Under the pieces are notes generated by a model, which had not been told where the DNA came from, searched no databases, and saw only the letters and a program-made list of their open reading frames with translations. Shown here piece after piece: positions 1 to 13,602 of a stretch of 64,000 nt of DNA. A program made the position numbers and the translations under genes. Positions within the stretch are counted from its first letter, which is position 1, and every line of letters begins with the position of its first letter. The DNA comes from Hydra vulgaris (lineage: Eukaryota > Cnidaria > Hydrozoa > Anthoathecata > Hydridae): contig NC_088921.1 in the NCBI RefSeq assembly GCF_038396675.1, positions 12,767,501-12,831,500 on the forward strand, in the 5' to 3' direction.

Positions 1-730
1 TTGTACTCAATAATACTGAACTTGAAATAGTCAGCAGCCACAAATATCTTGGAATCATGCTCAATGAGAATATTGGTTGGGATGAACAATGGACAAAAGT
101 TCACAACAGTATAAAATCAGTAACATATCTGCTCAAACGTCTTAAGCAAATTGGACACACTCAGCCAAACCTTTTACAGGTCTACCAATCTTACGCTATT
201 AGTCACTTGATATATAGTGCTCCTATTCACACTTCGTGCAGTGCTGCTGCAAAAAGACAGATCCAACATTTTCATAAAAATGCTCTACAAATTATTGGAA
301 TTGATGTAACCAATTCAAGCAGCTTCAATATTATATTTGACGTTGAAGAGTTACTTGACAGGATCTGTATTAATACACTCAAAAAGATCCTTGCAGACCC
401 ATGCCATCCTATAACTACTAAATTAACTTAAACCAACATCGGAAACCCTAATAGATTCCTGTATGCTCTTAACACCGCGAAAACAACTACTTACCAAAAA
501 ACTTTTATTCAAAAATACCACCGAATCCTTTGTGATGACGTCAGTGACCTCTACCTCCCTAGCAATATTGGAAGCTCTACTGCCTTTACAATGCATAAAT
601 AATATGTTTCTCCCCTGTATTCTTGCTAAAATATTAATATTAAAGGACAGATAAAATTGTACAATTCATTACTTGTAATGCTAATCAATTTTAAATAAAG
701 ATTTATAAAATAAAAAATTAAAAAAAAAAT
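1..730 (+). mobile_element. 3' end of a decayed LINE-type retrotransposon
   Basis: An open stretch at 57-431 resembles the C-terminal thumb/tail part of non-LTR reverse transcriptases: a helical segment with 'YAISHLIYSAPIHTSCSA' and a 'KNALQIIGI' motif. It is followed by non-coding sequence with AATAAA-like signals and an A-rich tail near 700-730. The 5' part lies outside the window and stops interrupt the rest, so this is a relic. The clade cannot be set from the fragment. Confidence 0.6.
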
Positions 731-735
731 CCATG

Positions 736-1013
<278 letters not shown>

Positions 1014-1076
1014 TTATCTCATAGTCGAAAGAGACTTTTAATGTAAAAAAAAATTCTCTTTTAACAACAATTTTAC

Positions 1077-1330
1077 TACCTCAACACTCCCTTGTAGCAG
1101 CAGGCTATCTTATAGCCTGCTGCAACAAGGTAGTGTTGCTACATCGACTATCTTATAGCCTGACTCGCCTTGGAGTGTTGCTACATCAACTATCTTATAG
1201 CGTGACTCACAACGCAGTGCTGCTACATTGACTGACAAATAGCCTGACTCACAACAGAGTTCTGCTACATGAACTGAAAAATAGCCTGACTTGCAACAGA
1301 GTGCTGCGACATTGACTGAGGTTTTGGTTT
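1077..1330. repeat. Degenerate minisatellite
   Basis: About five to six imperfect copies of a roughly 42-45 bp unit are present. The recurring core is 'tagcctgactcgcaacagag' followed by 'gctacattgact'. The copies are locally more GC-rich than the surroundings and contain no coding frame. Confidence 0.85.
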
Positions 1331-1445
1331 GGGCAGGCAGTCTATCAAATAACTAAAAAATTTTTTTGGTCTTTAAAATAAAATAAAACCTAAAACTGTT
1401 ATTTTATGGTAAAAACTTGAAGATTATAATGCAAGAGCATATATA

Positions 1446-2065
1446 TTAGGGTGGAGTGAATATTAGTTTTTTTTACAATTCGTTTAGCCTGGGTGTGCAA
1501 AAGTTGTCTATTCATTTCAGAAATACTCTGAAAAATATCAATGCTCTAGGAAATTATCTTGAGGTTCCTCAAGACCTCTAAAATTTTAATGGGTCTCTAA
1601 TATTATGTAAAAAAAAGTTTTTCAAAAGTATGTCATGTTGGGTTTCAAAAGAAGCAAAATTTTATAAAAATTTCAAAAATAACAATTATTTTATAAAAAA
1701 ATTATTATTTAAGATTTTTTTGAAATTATAATTAAAAAAAAAAAACTTTTTTCATTTTTAGTTTAAAAGGTCATTTTTTCTGCAATAAACTGTAAAATAA
1801 CAATTCTTTTTTAAAAATAATTGTTATTTTTGAAATTTTTATAAAATTTTGCTTCTTTTGAGACCCAACATGACGTACGTACTTTTGAAAAACTTTTTTT
1901 TACATAATATTAGGGACCCATTAAAATTTTAGAGGTCTTGAGGAACCTCAAGATAATTTCCTAGAGCATTGATATTTTTCCAGAGTATTTCTGAAATGAA
2001 TAGACAACTTTTGCACACCCAGGCTAAACGAATTGTAAAAAAAACTAAAACTCATTCCACCCTAA
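1446..2065. mobile_element. Foldback MITE with very long inverted repeats
   Basis: The left arm (about 1446-1720) and right arm (about 1790-2065) are inverted copies separated by a short A/T-rich loop. The ends read TTAGGGTGGA and TCCACCCTAA. TA flanks both ends (1444-1445 and 2066-2067), the target duplication expected for Tc1/mariner-type mobilisation. No transposase is present, so it is non-autonomous. A few arm mismatches indicate age. Confidence 0.88.
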
Positions 2066-2283
2066 TATATATATATATATAAATATATATATAAATGTTT
2101 ACAAACTTTGCTAAGCAAATAAGCTAAAAACTTGTTAGTCTAGTAAAAATTTTAATGCTAAAATTGCTAGTATCAATAATCTAGCGAAAATTTCTTAAAT
2201 AAAATAAAAAAATTAGTATTGAGAATTCGTATTTATTGATGTTCATATATTAAATTTATTCAACTCTCATACAAGTTGTTGTC

Positions 2284-2474
<191 letters not shown>

Positions 2475-2753
2475 ATACATATACTATGTGGTCAATTCTA
2501 CAAAAAAATTTTTTTTTTGGTAATAAATTCTCCCCTTTTTTGCTAGACTTAAAAGTTTTTAGCTTTTTTGCTTAGCAAAGTTTGTTATTAAAATCGTTAT
2601 TGTTTGTTATTGGTAAAAATTTTATTTTAAAATTATTAAATTTTATTAAATTAAATTTTATTTATTTAAATTAAATTTTATTAAATTAAATTAAGTTTTT
2701 ATTTATTTAATTTTATTAAATTTTATTTTAAAATTATTAATTATTGTTAAAAG

Positions 2754-4170
2754 TTGTTTGTTAGCAAAATTGGAAAAATAAGCAAGAAAATCTTAGACAT
2801 TACTAACACATACTTTAGGAATAGCCTAAAAGTAAACCAATGGAAAAATACCACCGACGTTATTAATTGGTTCAACGACTTGGAAGACAAAAGTAGTTGT
2901 TTCTTCATCCAATTAAACATAAATGAATTTTATCCATCTATAACTACAGAAATATTTAATAAAGCCGTTTCCTTTGCAAGACAACACACCACAATAACAG
3001 ACGACCAACTTAGAATTATAATACATAGCCAAAAATCCCTCCTCTACTACAACAATAACACACGGATAAAAAAATTGAATCATGAAAGTTTTGATGTAAC
3101 AATGGGCAGCTACGATGGCGCTGAAATTTGTGCACTTGTCGGGATCTACATTCTCAACGAATTATCTAATATAATTATAAAAACCGACATAGGGCTTTAC
3201 CGTGATGATGGCTTGTTGATAATACACAATTCTAACGGCCAAGAAATGGAGCAAATGCAAAAAAATGTAATCCAAAAGTTTAAAGACGTTGGATTTCAAA
3301 TAGACATAAAAGCAAATCTTAAATCAGTTAATTTTCTATGTAACTTTATGTAACTTTCAATTTAGCCCAAAACGCCCATAAGCCTTTCAAAAAACCCAAC
3401 AATAGTCTTCAATATATTCACATATCTTCTAATCACCCACCACAAATTATTAAACACTTACCTACTTCAATATCAAACAGACTATCGCAAAATTCCTCCA
3501 GCGAAGTTATATTTAATCAATCTAAAAACAAATATGAACAAGCACTAAAAAACAGCGGATACAAAAACTACTCTCTCAAATATCAGATCAAACAAAAAAC
3601 ACCCCAGAAAAATCGTAAACGCAATATCATATGGTTCAACCCCCCATTTAATAAAAACATCTCCACAAATGTTGCAAAAATGTTCTTGCATTTGCTAGAA
3701 AAAAACTACCTAAGACACGCAAACTTCACGAAATATTAAACAGAAACACAGTAAAGGTAAACTACAGTTGCACTGAAAATATAAAAAAAACTATAAAAAA
3801 CCACAACAAAAAAATTATCTTTCCAAAAATTGAAAATTATGATCCAAAATGCAGCTGTCAAAACAAAGCAGAATGCCCCCTGAATGGTTAGTGCAAATCC
3901 ACAAATATTATATATAAATGCATCATCGCAGCAAAAAACCAACCCAGCAAAGTTTATATCGGATTAACGGAAGGTGAGTGGAAAACCAGATACAACAACC
4001 ACAAATCATCATTCAATAATATTAAATACAAAAATTCTACCGCCCTATGAAACTATGTCTGGGATTTAAAAAACAATTTTAATGAAATCCATATGCTAAC
4101 ATGGTCTATTCTCAAGTCAGTACCCCCCTACTCGAATATTTCCAAAAGATTTTAAAAACTTGTACCATGT
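2754..4170 (+). mobile_element. Decayed Penelope-like retroelement (RT plus GIY-YIG)
   Basis: 2754-3353 encodes a reverse-transcriptase segment with 'MGSYDGAEICALVG' and 'IGLYRDDGLLII' (the YRDD catalytic box), then 'NLKSVNFL'. In the next kilobase, scattered over frames, are 'SNHPPQIIKHLP'-type text, a cysteine cluster and 'KVYIGLTEGEWKTRYNNH', which fits a GIY-YIG endonuclease. RT followed by GIY-YIG is the plan of endonuclease-bearing Penelope-like elements. Multiple stops and frameshifts make it inactive. Confidence 0.8.
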
Positions 4171-4496
4171 ACTATTTTATGTTAGCTAATAAAAACTATT
4201 GATTACAGATGATTATTATTTTTGAAAATTACTTTAACAACACTTATAGCTGTTACATCATAAGTGATATTACTCTTAACGTCACGTCTGTGGTAAAGTT
4301 GTCACGTCTGTGGATTACGCTATAAGTTTTTAATTTTTTTTTAGTAAACTGACAATTAACGAGTTGTGTGGATACTTTCAAATAATTAAATATACTCAAA
4401 GCTATAACCACAAAAAAATTTGGTTTAAAAAATTTAATATTTAATTTTTATAAAATTAACTATCGAAAATGTTACTTTTCAGGAGAATGACCCATA

Positions 4497-4936
<440 letters not shown>

Positions 4937-5019
4937 GGTAGAGCATGCACGAGGGTACTGATGCATCAAGTTGTTTTTATCCAAAGTATATTTATAAAAT
5001 GCTAATTCGCAAATCATTT

Positions 5020-7142
5020 TTATGGAAAAGATGGTCGATCACTAAGACGATCTTGCACAAAAAGAATATATCCAATATGCATCAAAATGTAAAAAAGCCA
5101 TATCCAAACAACATAAAAATATGGAACCAAAACTGGTCAAAGAAAATAACTAAAATAAGTTTTTTAGTTACATAAATAAAAATCTAAACAACCCCAAAAA
5201 AATATATCCTCTAAAAACCAATAGCAACTTTACTACTAGCAATATTGAAATTGCGGAAGTGTTTAACAAACACTTTGGAAGTGTTTTTACGGTAGATAAC
5301 GGTGATTTGCCTAAAATAAATGCTTTTGTTAGTGAACATATTAAGATGGAATGCGTAGATTTTTTAGCAAAGATAGTTCATCAAAAACTAAAAAATCTAA
5401 AACCTAGCACATCGTTTGGACCTGACGGTATACCAAATATACTTTTAAAACAGTTAGCACATATAATATGTATTCCGCTTTCATATATATAGTAGAATCA
5501 AGTTTTACGTCTAGCTCGTTACCAAAACAGTGGTTTTAAGCTTCGGATTTGCCTATTTTTAAAAAAGGATCTACTTTAGATGCTAACAATTATAGACCTA
5601 TATCCCTCATATGTACTAGCTGTTGAGTAATGGAAAGTATTGTTAGTTCATGTATCGCTGATTATCTTAATATAAATAATCTAATAACACCTAATCAACA
5701 CAGCTTTTTATCTAAAAGATCACTGCACAAATCTTCTAGAGTCAACTAATGACTCGAATAAAGCTTTAGACAGCAATTTAACTACTGACGTGGTGTACAT
5801 TGATTTTCAAAAAGCATTTGAATCTGTACCTCATCCAAAACTTTTGAAAAAACTTGCAATGTTTGGCATAATAGATAAGCTGCTTCATTAGATATCAGCA
5901 TTTCTTTCCAACAGATATCAAAGAGTTCTGGTTGGAAATTCACTATTCAATCCAACCAGCATCCTTAGTGGAGCTCCAAAGGGTAGCATTTTGGGTCCAA
6001 CGTTATTCTTGTTATATATTAAATATCTACCCTCTATAACAAAAGATCTTAATTGCTCTCTAATGTTATATGCTGACGATATCAAGCTATATAGTTCATT
6101 TAAGGATGCTGATTACAGTCACGATCTTGCTGTTGCCATTTATAAAGTTTATCTCTGGTCAAAAAAATGGCAGTTAAAAGTAGCCAATAATTGGAGCTTT
6201 ACTCATAGAATAGCGCCTACTTTTTTTTGTAAAGAAATAAATTACAACTATGAATTAGGAGATCATAATTGAACCTGTTCTACAAACCCAAAAGATCTTG
6301 GTGTGACCATGGATTCTTACTTAAATTACAATAGTCATATTTCAAATATCGTCCGCGCATCAAACATTCGAGGATATCTAATCCTTAAGTGTTTAAAAGT
6401 CGAGATCCACGTGTTATCGTAAAGGCCTACACTACCTATATAAGACCGATCTTAGAATATTTTTTATATACCTATATAAGACCGATCGCTATATACCTAT
6501 ATAAGACCGAATATACCTATATAAGACTGATCTTAGAATATTGGTCGCCATACCGCACTGAAATGAACAAAGTAGTGGAAAGAGTACAAAGACGTTTTAG
6601 CAAGAGAATTGCTGACCTAAATAACTTTTCATATTTTAATAGACTTAGAATTCTTGGTTTGGAGCTACTAGAAATTCGTCGCCTTAAGCAAGATATGATT
6701 ACATGTTACAAAATTCTGAACAATTTAATTTGCTTCAATGAATTAAGTTTCTTTTTAATTAACAACTATATTTACACTTAAGGACATAATTTCAAATTAT
6801 GCAAACTAAAATGTAAACTCGATGTCCGTAAATATTCTTTTTTCACTCAGGGTTTTTAATACGTGGAATAACTATCTGATGTCGTGAGCGCCAAAAATAT
6901 CAAGCGCTTCAAAATTAAAATTAATTCTATCGACTTTGAAAAACACTGTTCCAGCTAACTAGATTTTGTTTTATAACTGTTGTCTTATATATAATTGTAA
7001 TATATATATATATATTGGCAAATATCTCGCATATGTGTTATGTGATTATAGGGCACACTATCAGAGTCCTTCATATTTTATGGACCTGCGTGTTCTTTAG
7101 AACATGTATCACTGTTCTAATAAATTTTAATCTAATCTAATC
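5020..7142 (+). mobile_element. Decayed LINE (jockey/CR1-like reverse transcriptase)
   Basis: Reverse-transcriptase blocks appear in order across broken frames: 'GPDGIPNILLKQL' near 5420, 'NNYRPISLI' near 5585, 'VYIDFQKAFESVPH' near 5800, 'GAPKGSILGPTLFLLYI' near 5975 and the catalytic 'LMLYADDIKLYSS' near 6060. A C-terminal thumb region follows at 6389-6781. The 3' end carries a short (TAATC)n-like tail at about 7125-7142. An internal duplication of 'acctatataagaccgat' lies at 6430-6535. Stops and frameshifts throughout show it is dead. Confidence 0.88.
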
Positions 7143-8339
7143 TACAGATTTGGGTTGGGGCAGATATTTTTTTTTTAAATAGTATAAACATATAACAAAA
7201 ACAAATACCGCCAAAAATAAATTATATTTTTCAAATATAGAATTTGACTTATGTTATTCTTTTTGAATTCTTATTATTAAGCCATATATCTTTTATTGTC
7301 TTAGAATATACCATGCATTGACATATTGAATAAATTATACTTATATTGTCATAGAATATACTATGACAGTATTATTGTCTTTTATAACAATAAAAGTTGT
7401 ATAACAAGTTTTGTCTTCGTTTATACAATGTATATTGCATACACAAATATCTTCGTGCATATAATGTGTAACAATGTATATTGTCATTGTGTATACAACG
7501 ACAATATAGATTGTATTCTTAATGTATATTCTACTATAAAAAAAATCCTTATGAAAAAAATTAAATGTAAAAAAAAATTTTTTTTTGGTAATAACTATGG
7601 CAATACTAATAAAATTTGTAAAAATTATTGATTACTAATAGTATTTTTATTCAACAATATTGTTTATTTAAGTTTTTTACAAATTTTGGGTAAAAATTTT
7701 TTGTTTTTAGTTAATTTAGACTGTATTTATAATTTTATCAAAAACTATAAATACCGTTTTTGATAAAATTATCTATATCAAAAAATAAAAAAGTCCACAT
7801 TTTTTTTCAATTTATATATTTCATATATACTAAAACTAAATATAGATTAAATTGTTAAGAAAAATTTAAGAAATAGTCGATTAATGTCATAATAATTAAA
7901 TTAATAACATACAATCTAATCTATTCCAAACAACTCTATGAAAGTTATTAAAATTTAGATTTCAATGTTATTTTGAGATTAAATACAAAATGGCAAACGC
8001 ATTTAACCACCATCAAATAAAATATCTATGAAAAGTTAACTATAAAACCAAATGTTCCCAACAGACACAAATAAAACATGATTTTAATTTTAGTTTACAT
8101 ATTTGTTTGATCTGTGTTTCTTTATAATAAGGCTCACTTCTGAATGTAATTCAGACGTCTTATGAACGTTCCAGGCTGATCAAAATAAATGTTTTAGTTT
8201 CAAGAAGGTCTAGGACGTTCAGGGTGTAAACTGAACATACATTATACGTACGTCTAGTGTTTGCTGGGTATTTGATAATTTAAAAATATTTTGATTAAAA
8301 TGCTTTGATAAAAAGAATAATAAAAATGCTAAACTACAA

Positions 8340-8950
8340 AAAAAAGATAGACCATTAATAATTGTAAACATGGACCGACGTGTCAAAGTTTTAAATCTTT
8401 GGTTTCAGTATAAGATTGATTGTCTGAAGAAAAAAATCGTTGATTTTTATGACAAAATAGAGTGAATTATCAACTGTAAAACATGGTGGATTTATTGTTA
8501 ATGTGTGAGACTGTTTTGGTTGGAATGCCACTAGTGACTTTGTAAAAATAGAGGAAGTACTGACAATAGTTTATTTGTACACCTAAAAAACCATGCTACA
8601 TCTTCAAAAAAATAAGTTAATGAAAAGCCATTTATTTATTCAGAAGAAAATGACTTGAATCTAAAACATATTTTTCAAAAAATTGTGCTATTTGACGGAG
8701 TCTGAAAACAATCAAATTTTGAATAGAATGATTTAGCTTCCCTAATCACAAAATCTCTCTCCTATTGAATTTTTAAGTTAGGAATTTAAAGTAATGTCAA
8801 AAACTAACGTCTAATGATGCATAAGATGTGTAAAAAACTTATTAATTAGTGTCATCAATTGACTTTGACAAATTGGATTAGTTGTTATTGTTCAAGAATA
8901 TGTATATTGTTATCGTCACTAAAGGTGACTAAAAAGCAAGTAAATTATAA
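8340..8950 (+). mobile_element. Heavily decayed Tc1/mariner-type transposase relic
   Basis: Around 8478-8580, broken translation gives 'VKHGGFIVNV', a stop, then 'DCFGWNA' and 'FVKIEEV'. This matches the catalytic-core region of Tc1-like transposases (KHGGG-x-VMVWGCF). Further on, 'SPIEFL' near 8755 resembles the DLNPIE motif, and 'VIVTKGD' near 8915 resembles their C-terminal block. Stops are frequent, so it is an old relic. The terminal repeats were not located with certainty. Confidence 0.6.
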
Positions 8951-9113
8951 ACTAATCTAATGGAACCTAATATTGATTTTTTTGTAAACCTAATAAGTAG
9001 GAAGATAACATATAATTCTGGTAGACTTTGCTTTAATTTTCTCTCCCAATAGTAAGTACAGCTTTGCTATCTGATTTCGAAAAGTACAACCATTCCATTA
9101 ATTATGGATGTTA

Positions 9114-9117
<4 letters not shown>

Positions 9118-9163
<46 letters not shown>

Positions 9164-9180
9164 GTGTGTGTGTGTGTGTA
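9118..9180. repeat. TG microsatellite
   Basis: A (TG)n tract of about 30 units with a single C interruption. Confidence 0.97.
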
Positions 9181-12100
9181 TGATTCAGCAAGTATATATA
9201 TATTTTTCTCACGATTGAAAAAAAACTTTTTATATTAAAAGATTTTGAGAAGTTTATTAAAAATGTTTTTAAAGACACAGCGGATTTAAGAGATGAAGTT
9301 GTGAGATACTGGATCGCAATATTGGAGGTTGAATGCAGCCTACTAATTATAAATTATTGGACAATTTTTTGAGTTAAAAGAGTTTGCAATTCTACTTACG
9401 ATTGTAAAAATGGTTGAGACATTGGACACTATATAGGTTTGGAGAATTATACGGAATGTTTATAGGAGTCAAACAACTCAACCATTTACTGAAAACACTA
9501 CAACTACTAAGTATAAAAATATAAAATAGTGTGAGGCATCAAAGGGCCAAACAGGTTTAGTTCATTTTAACTTTTTTGCAAAGAATATGGTTTTAAGGAA
9601 GATCATGCTACAATGCAAGCCAACAGAAGAAATAAATCAAAAAAATAAAAAGAAGTTTTGATTACTATTATTTTTAATAATATATATTTGTTGTTAAACT
9701 TAAAGGTCTTTTTTCAAAATGATATTAACTATAACATCATATATATTCAATTATGTCATATTTGTCAATTATGTCAATATTTTATCTTGTTTCCTTAAAT
9801 CCAAATCAAATAAAAGTTATAAATTAAAATGTATTTCAAAAGTCAAAAACCAAGCTTCTGTCAAGCTTCTATGGTAAATTTAACTCATAACTTGATTAAA
9901 AAATATTTTTTTAAGTAATTTCTATAAATAATGCTAGATATTTTCTACTGGAATACAAGAATTTAAGATTTAAGGTAAAGTGATGTAAGGTAAACATTAA
10001 GGTGTAAGGTAAATATTGACACATCTTTGTAAAATATTTTTTTTAGCTGTGACAAACTAAATTTGGTATGCAATATTTTTATGTGTTTACCAATGATAAT
10101 GCTCCCATAAACTGATGAAGAATTTAATCAGTTATCTATTATAGATAATTAATGTTGTTTTTGGGGTTCAACTGGTAATGTTACCCTTATATGTGTAAAA
10201 TTCACAGTATTATGTTATATGCTTTAAACGTTAAAGTTTCATCATGAGGGGTAACATCATCGGAATATTGATAAACAAAATAGAGAAAACATTTTTAATG
10301 TATAGTAATAAAATTGCAATGAAAATGTAATGTTATATTATTTTTTGAATGACATCAATTAGTTTCTGTTCTGATAGTGCCTACTTACTAATATAAAAAA
10401 GTGTGTTAATTTATGTTTTTAAAATTTTTCCCTCTAAAAATCGTCAAATTATTAAATTCTACATCACATTAATGACTCAATAACTGATTATGATGAAATT
10501 CTGCAGTGCTTTAATTTTTATTGGATTTCTTCGTTACAAATTTTTAAGTGTTTGCTTTAATTTCAGAAGCAACATACGTTTTTAGATCTGTTGACATTTA
10601 ATGTATTGGTACATTTCTTTTCTTTTTTTTTAAGAATTACTCTTTTAATTTAGGGTTTGTTTGATTCCATTTCATGTAACCGCCAACTTTCGCTTGATTC
10701 TTGGCCTATGGGATGACTTAAGCATTTCTGTCAATGTTATCTCAAAACTGAAATAGAGGTTCAAAATAAAAATGCAACAAAAAAATTTAAAATCCTTAGT
10801 ATTTTGAAACAACATCATAAAAACACATGTAAAAAAATTATGCCCTCCGTATTGTGTTGTTGTTTACGCTTACTATTATGTGGATAAAAATAGTTATATT
10901 TGTTAATTTAACATCTTTTAAATGAACATCTGGCTTCAACATCTGTTAAATTAATTTAAACAAAAATTAAAGAGTGACTGATAAAAATGTTTAATCTAAT
11001 ACATGTGGATGTTACCCACATCTCAAAGTAACCCTTAACCTAATAAGTAATCTTGTTTATTTAAAAAATAAACAAGGAGAATTACTAGTTCTAAGAGAAT
11101 TATATCATAAGTTACTTTGAGCTTTATTTAATTTTTTTTTTCCTGTTACTAGAGTTTGCAGCTTTAGTTTTGGTCTTTTTTTTACTGAAGGCTTATTGTA
11201 TTTAGATGCCTAAAAATAATGACTAATAATTCTTTAAATGAATTGAATTGTTTTGGAGATGGTACTCTTCAAAAAAATATTTGTAAAAAAACAATGCTTA
11301 TATTTATCTCCAATAACAGAAATCAGGATACCATTTTTTAAGCATTTTACTACGTTTGCGATACTCATAATTTGACTACTGTTTTAAACAGTTTCTTCAA
11401 GTAAACAAAAAGTTTTTTTAAAAATTACCAAAGAAGAGTTACCCTAAAACTATCTTTGATAATTTTAAAAATAAAAAATAAACACGTAGAAAATTGTGAT
11501 TTAAAACTTTGCTTCCAAACTTTTTTTCTTCTCAAACCATGAAGCTTCTTTTAGAAAAAAAGACGAAACTTCTTTTAGAAAAAAATCTTCAATAGCAGTA
11601 ATAACATTAAGAAATTTATGATGTTTATTTTAATAATAATATTTTAATAATTTAATAACAATAAGAAATTTAAGAGTATATTTTAATATAAGTGTTAAGA
11701 AGGTAGAATAAATTATTTTTCAGAATATTATTGTCAATGACCCTGTAAGAAAGGTGCTGAATATTACCAAACTGTATGTCAATGATACAAAAAAGCTTTT
11801 ACAACTATCCTCAAAACTATACCATACTTAATTCAAATTACTTAAATCAGATCTTAACTTTATCTTAACTTCTGCAATATAACATATCAAAATGTGTAGT
11901 TGTGCATTATGACCATAACAACAAAGAGTATTTCATATTAAAAAAACAGTATGCAGTTGAAAGAGTCAGTTACAGAATGAGAAGTGTTTTTTAGTGCAAA
12001 TTTAAATTATAAAAATCAAGTTTTTATTGCTTCTAACAAAACAGGTCAAATGTTTGGTTGAATCAAGAAAGACTTGGACTGCTTTATATAACTTTTATTT

Positions 12101-12504
12101 GTTACTACAGTTTGCAATTTCAGTTTCTATCTCCATTTAGTATTTACTTAACAGTCATTAGCTGATTAATCATTACTTTCCGGAAATTGCTGGATTGATG
12201 TTCAAATTGTGAAAATATGATCAGATTAAAATTTAATTTTAAAAATTTACCATCAAAGTTATACAAATTTAAAACCATTCTTGTTTAAAGGCTTAAAGCG
12301 TATATGTACTTTTGTAAAAATTGTGCTTTAAAGTTTTTAAAAAAGCAAAAATACGTTTTTAAAGTTAAGGAATCTCATATTCAACTTTGAGAATGAGATT
12401 CCTTAACCTTTCCTTTAAATTAATTGACCATACCTTTAAATAAATATGTTAGATAAGAAGATAACAATAGTAAATAAACTTAAATGAGAAGTTTTTCAAG
12501 GTTA

Positions 12505-13022
12505 GTGTAATAATGAATAAAATCACAACATTCAAACATATGGTTGGTGTAATAATTAATAAAACCACAACATTCAAACTTATGGTTGGTGTAATAATGA
12601 ATAAAATCACAACATTCAGACATATGGTTGGTGTAATAATTAATAAAATCACAACATTCAAACTTATGGTTGGTGTAATAATGAATAAAATCACAACATT
12701 CAGACATATGGTTGGTGTAATAATTAATAAAATCACAACATTCAAACTTATGGTTGGTGTAATAATGAATAAAATCACAACATTCAAACATATGGTTGGT
12801 GTAATAATTAATAAAATCACAACATTCAAACTTATGGTTGGTGTAATAATGAATAAAATCACAACATTCAAACATATGGTTGTGTAATAATGAATAAAAT
12901 CACAACATTCAAACATATGGTTGGTGTAATAATGAGTAACATCACAACATTCAAACATATGGTTGGTGTAACAATGAATAAAATCACAACATTCAAACAT
13001 ATGGTTGGTGTAATAATGAGTG
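12505..13022. repeat. 42-bp minisatellite with 84-bp higher-order period
   Basis: About twelve tandem units of 42 bp, each containing 'aaaatcacaacattcaaac' and 'atggttggtgtaataat'. In the left two thirds, two variants (gaataaaatc...catatgg and taataaaatc...cttatgg) alternate, giving an 84-bp period. Because 42 is a multiple of three, several frames stay open on both strands; these are artefacts of the repeat. Confidence 0.95.
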
Positions 13023-13257
13023 ATAAGAGTTATATGGAAAATAAAATTATTTGAAAAAGAATCTAAAAAACCACAAGTATTTTTTACTCAATTATTTTAC
13101 TAGAATAATTGTCACAAAATGTACTGAAAATGTAAATGTAACTCACTCGGACATAACAATGTAAAATAAAGTGTAATGATTTTTTTTTTGGATTGATTTT
13201 TTTATCATGTTGCTTTTTTTGTAGTGTTTTGACATTAAAAGAAATGTTATCATAAAC

Positions 13258-13331
13258 AGAGTTCTGTTTAAGCAAAAAGCAATAAAAAGGCTATTTAGCC
13301 TTTTTATTGCTTCTTGCTTAAACAGAACTCT
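13258..13331. repeat. Near-perfect hairpin of about 36-bp arms
   Basis: The left arm 13258-13293 (starting agagttctgtttaagc) and right arm 13296-13331 (ending gcttaaacagaactct) are inverse complements with about one mismatch and a 2-base loop. It could be a tiny foldback transposon relic or a small-RNA precursor; nothing here decides between them. Confidence 0.8.
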
Positions 13332-13474
13332 GGGTTATGAATTCAAATTAATTGAAATTCAAATTTCAGAATTAGTGTAAAATTTGTTATATATTTTTTC
13401 TGAATTTAAAACTATGATACCTGTGCCTACTATTTAATACATATATATATATACTATATACATATTTAAGATGC

Positions 13475-13576
<102 letters not shown>

Positions 13577-13602
13577 AATGACGATCAATTGTTTATATTT
13601 AG

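Larger units (their letters stand above)
7145..12500. other. AT-rich non-coding host DNA
   Basis: No convincing gene is seen apart from the Tc1 relic and the TG microsatellite listed separately. An open frame at 7326-7631 is low-complexity Tyr/Asn/Ile text without protein-like composition. Short repeated AT-rich motifs occur but nothing else interpretable. Confidence 0.6.

Noticed and set aside
7326..7631. 101-codon frame
   Set aside because: Low-complexity Tyr/Asn/Ile/Cys text in AT-rich DNA, with no motif, start context or homolog-like pattern.
12449..13000. Three long frames (up to 183 codons) of repeating Cys/Ile/Tyr or Lys/Thr text
   Set aside because: The 42-bp minisatellite is a multiple of three, so frames stay open by construction; no start context or flanking coding text.
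12505..13022. CRISPR-like array
   Set aside because: No unique spacers between repeats; units are contiguous 42-bp minisatellite copies in animal DNA.
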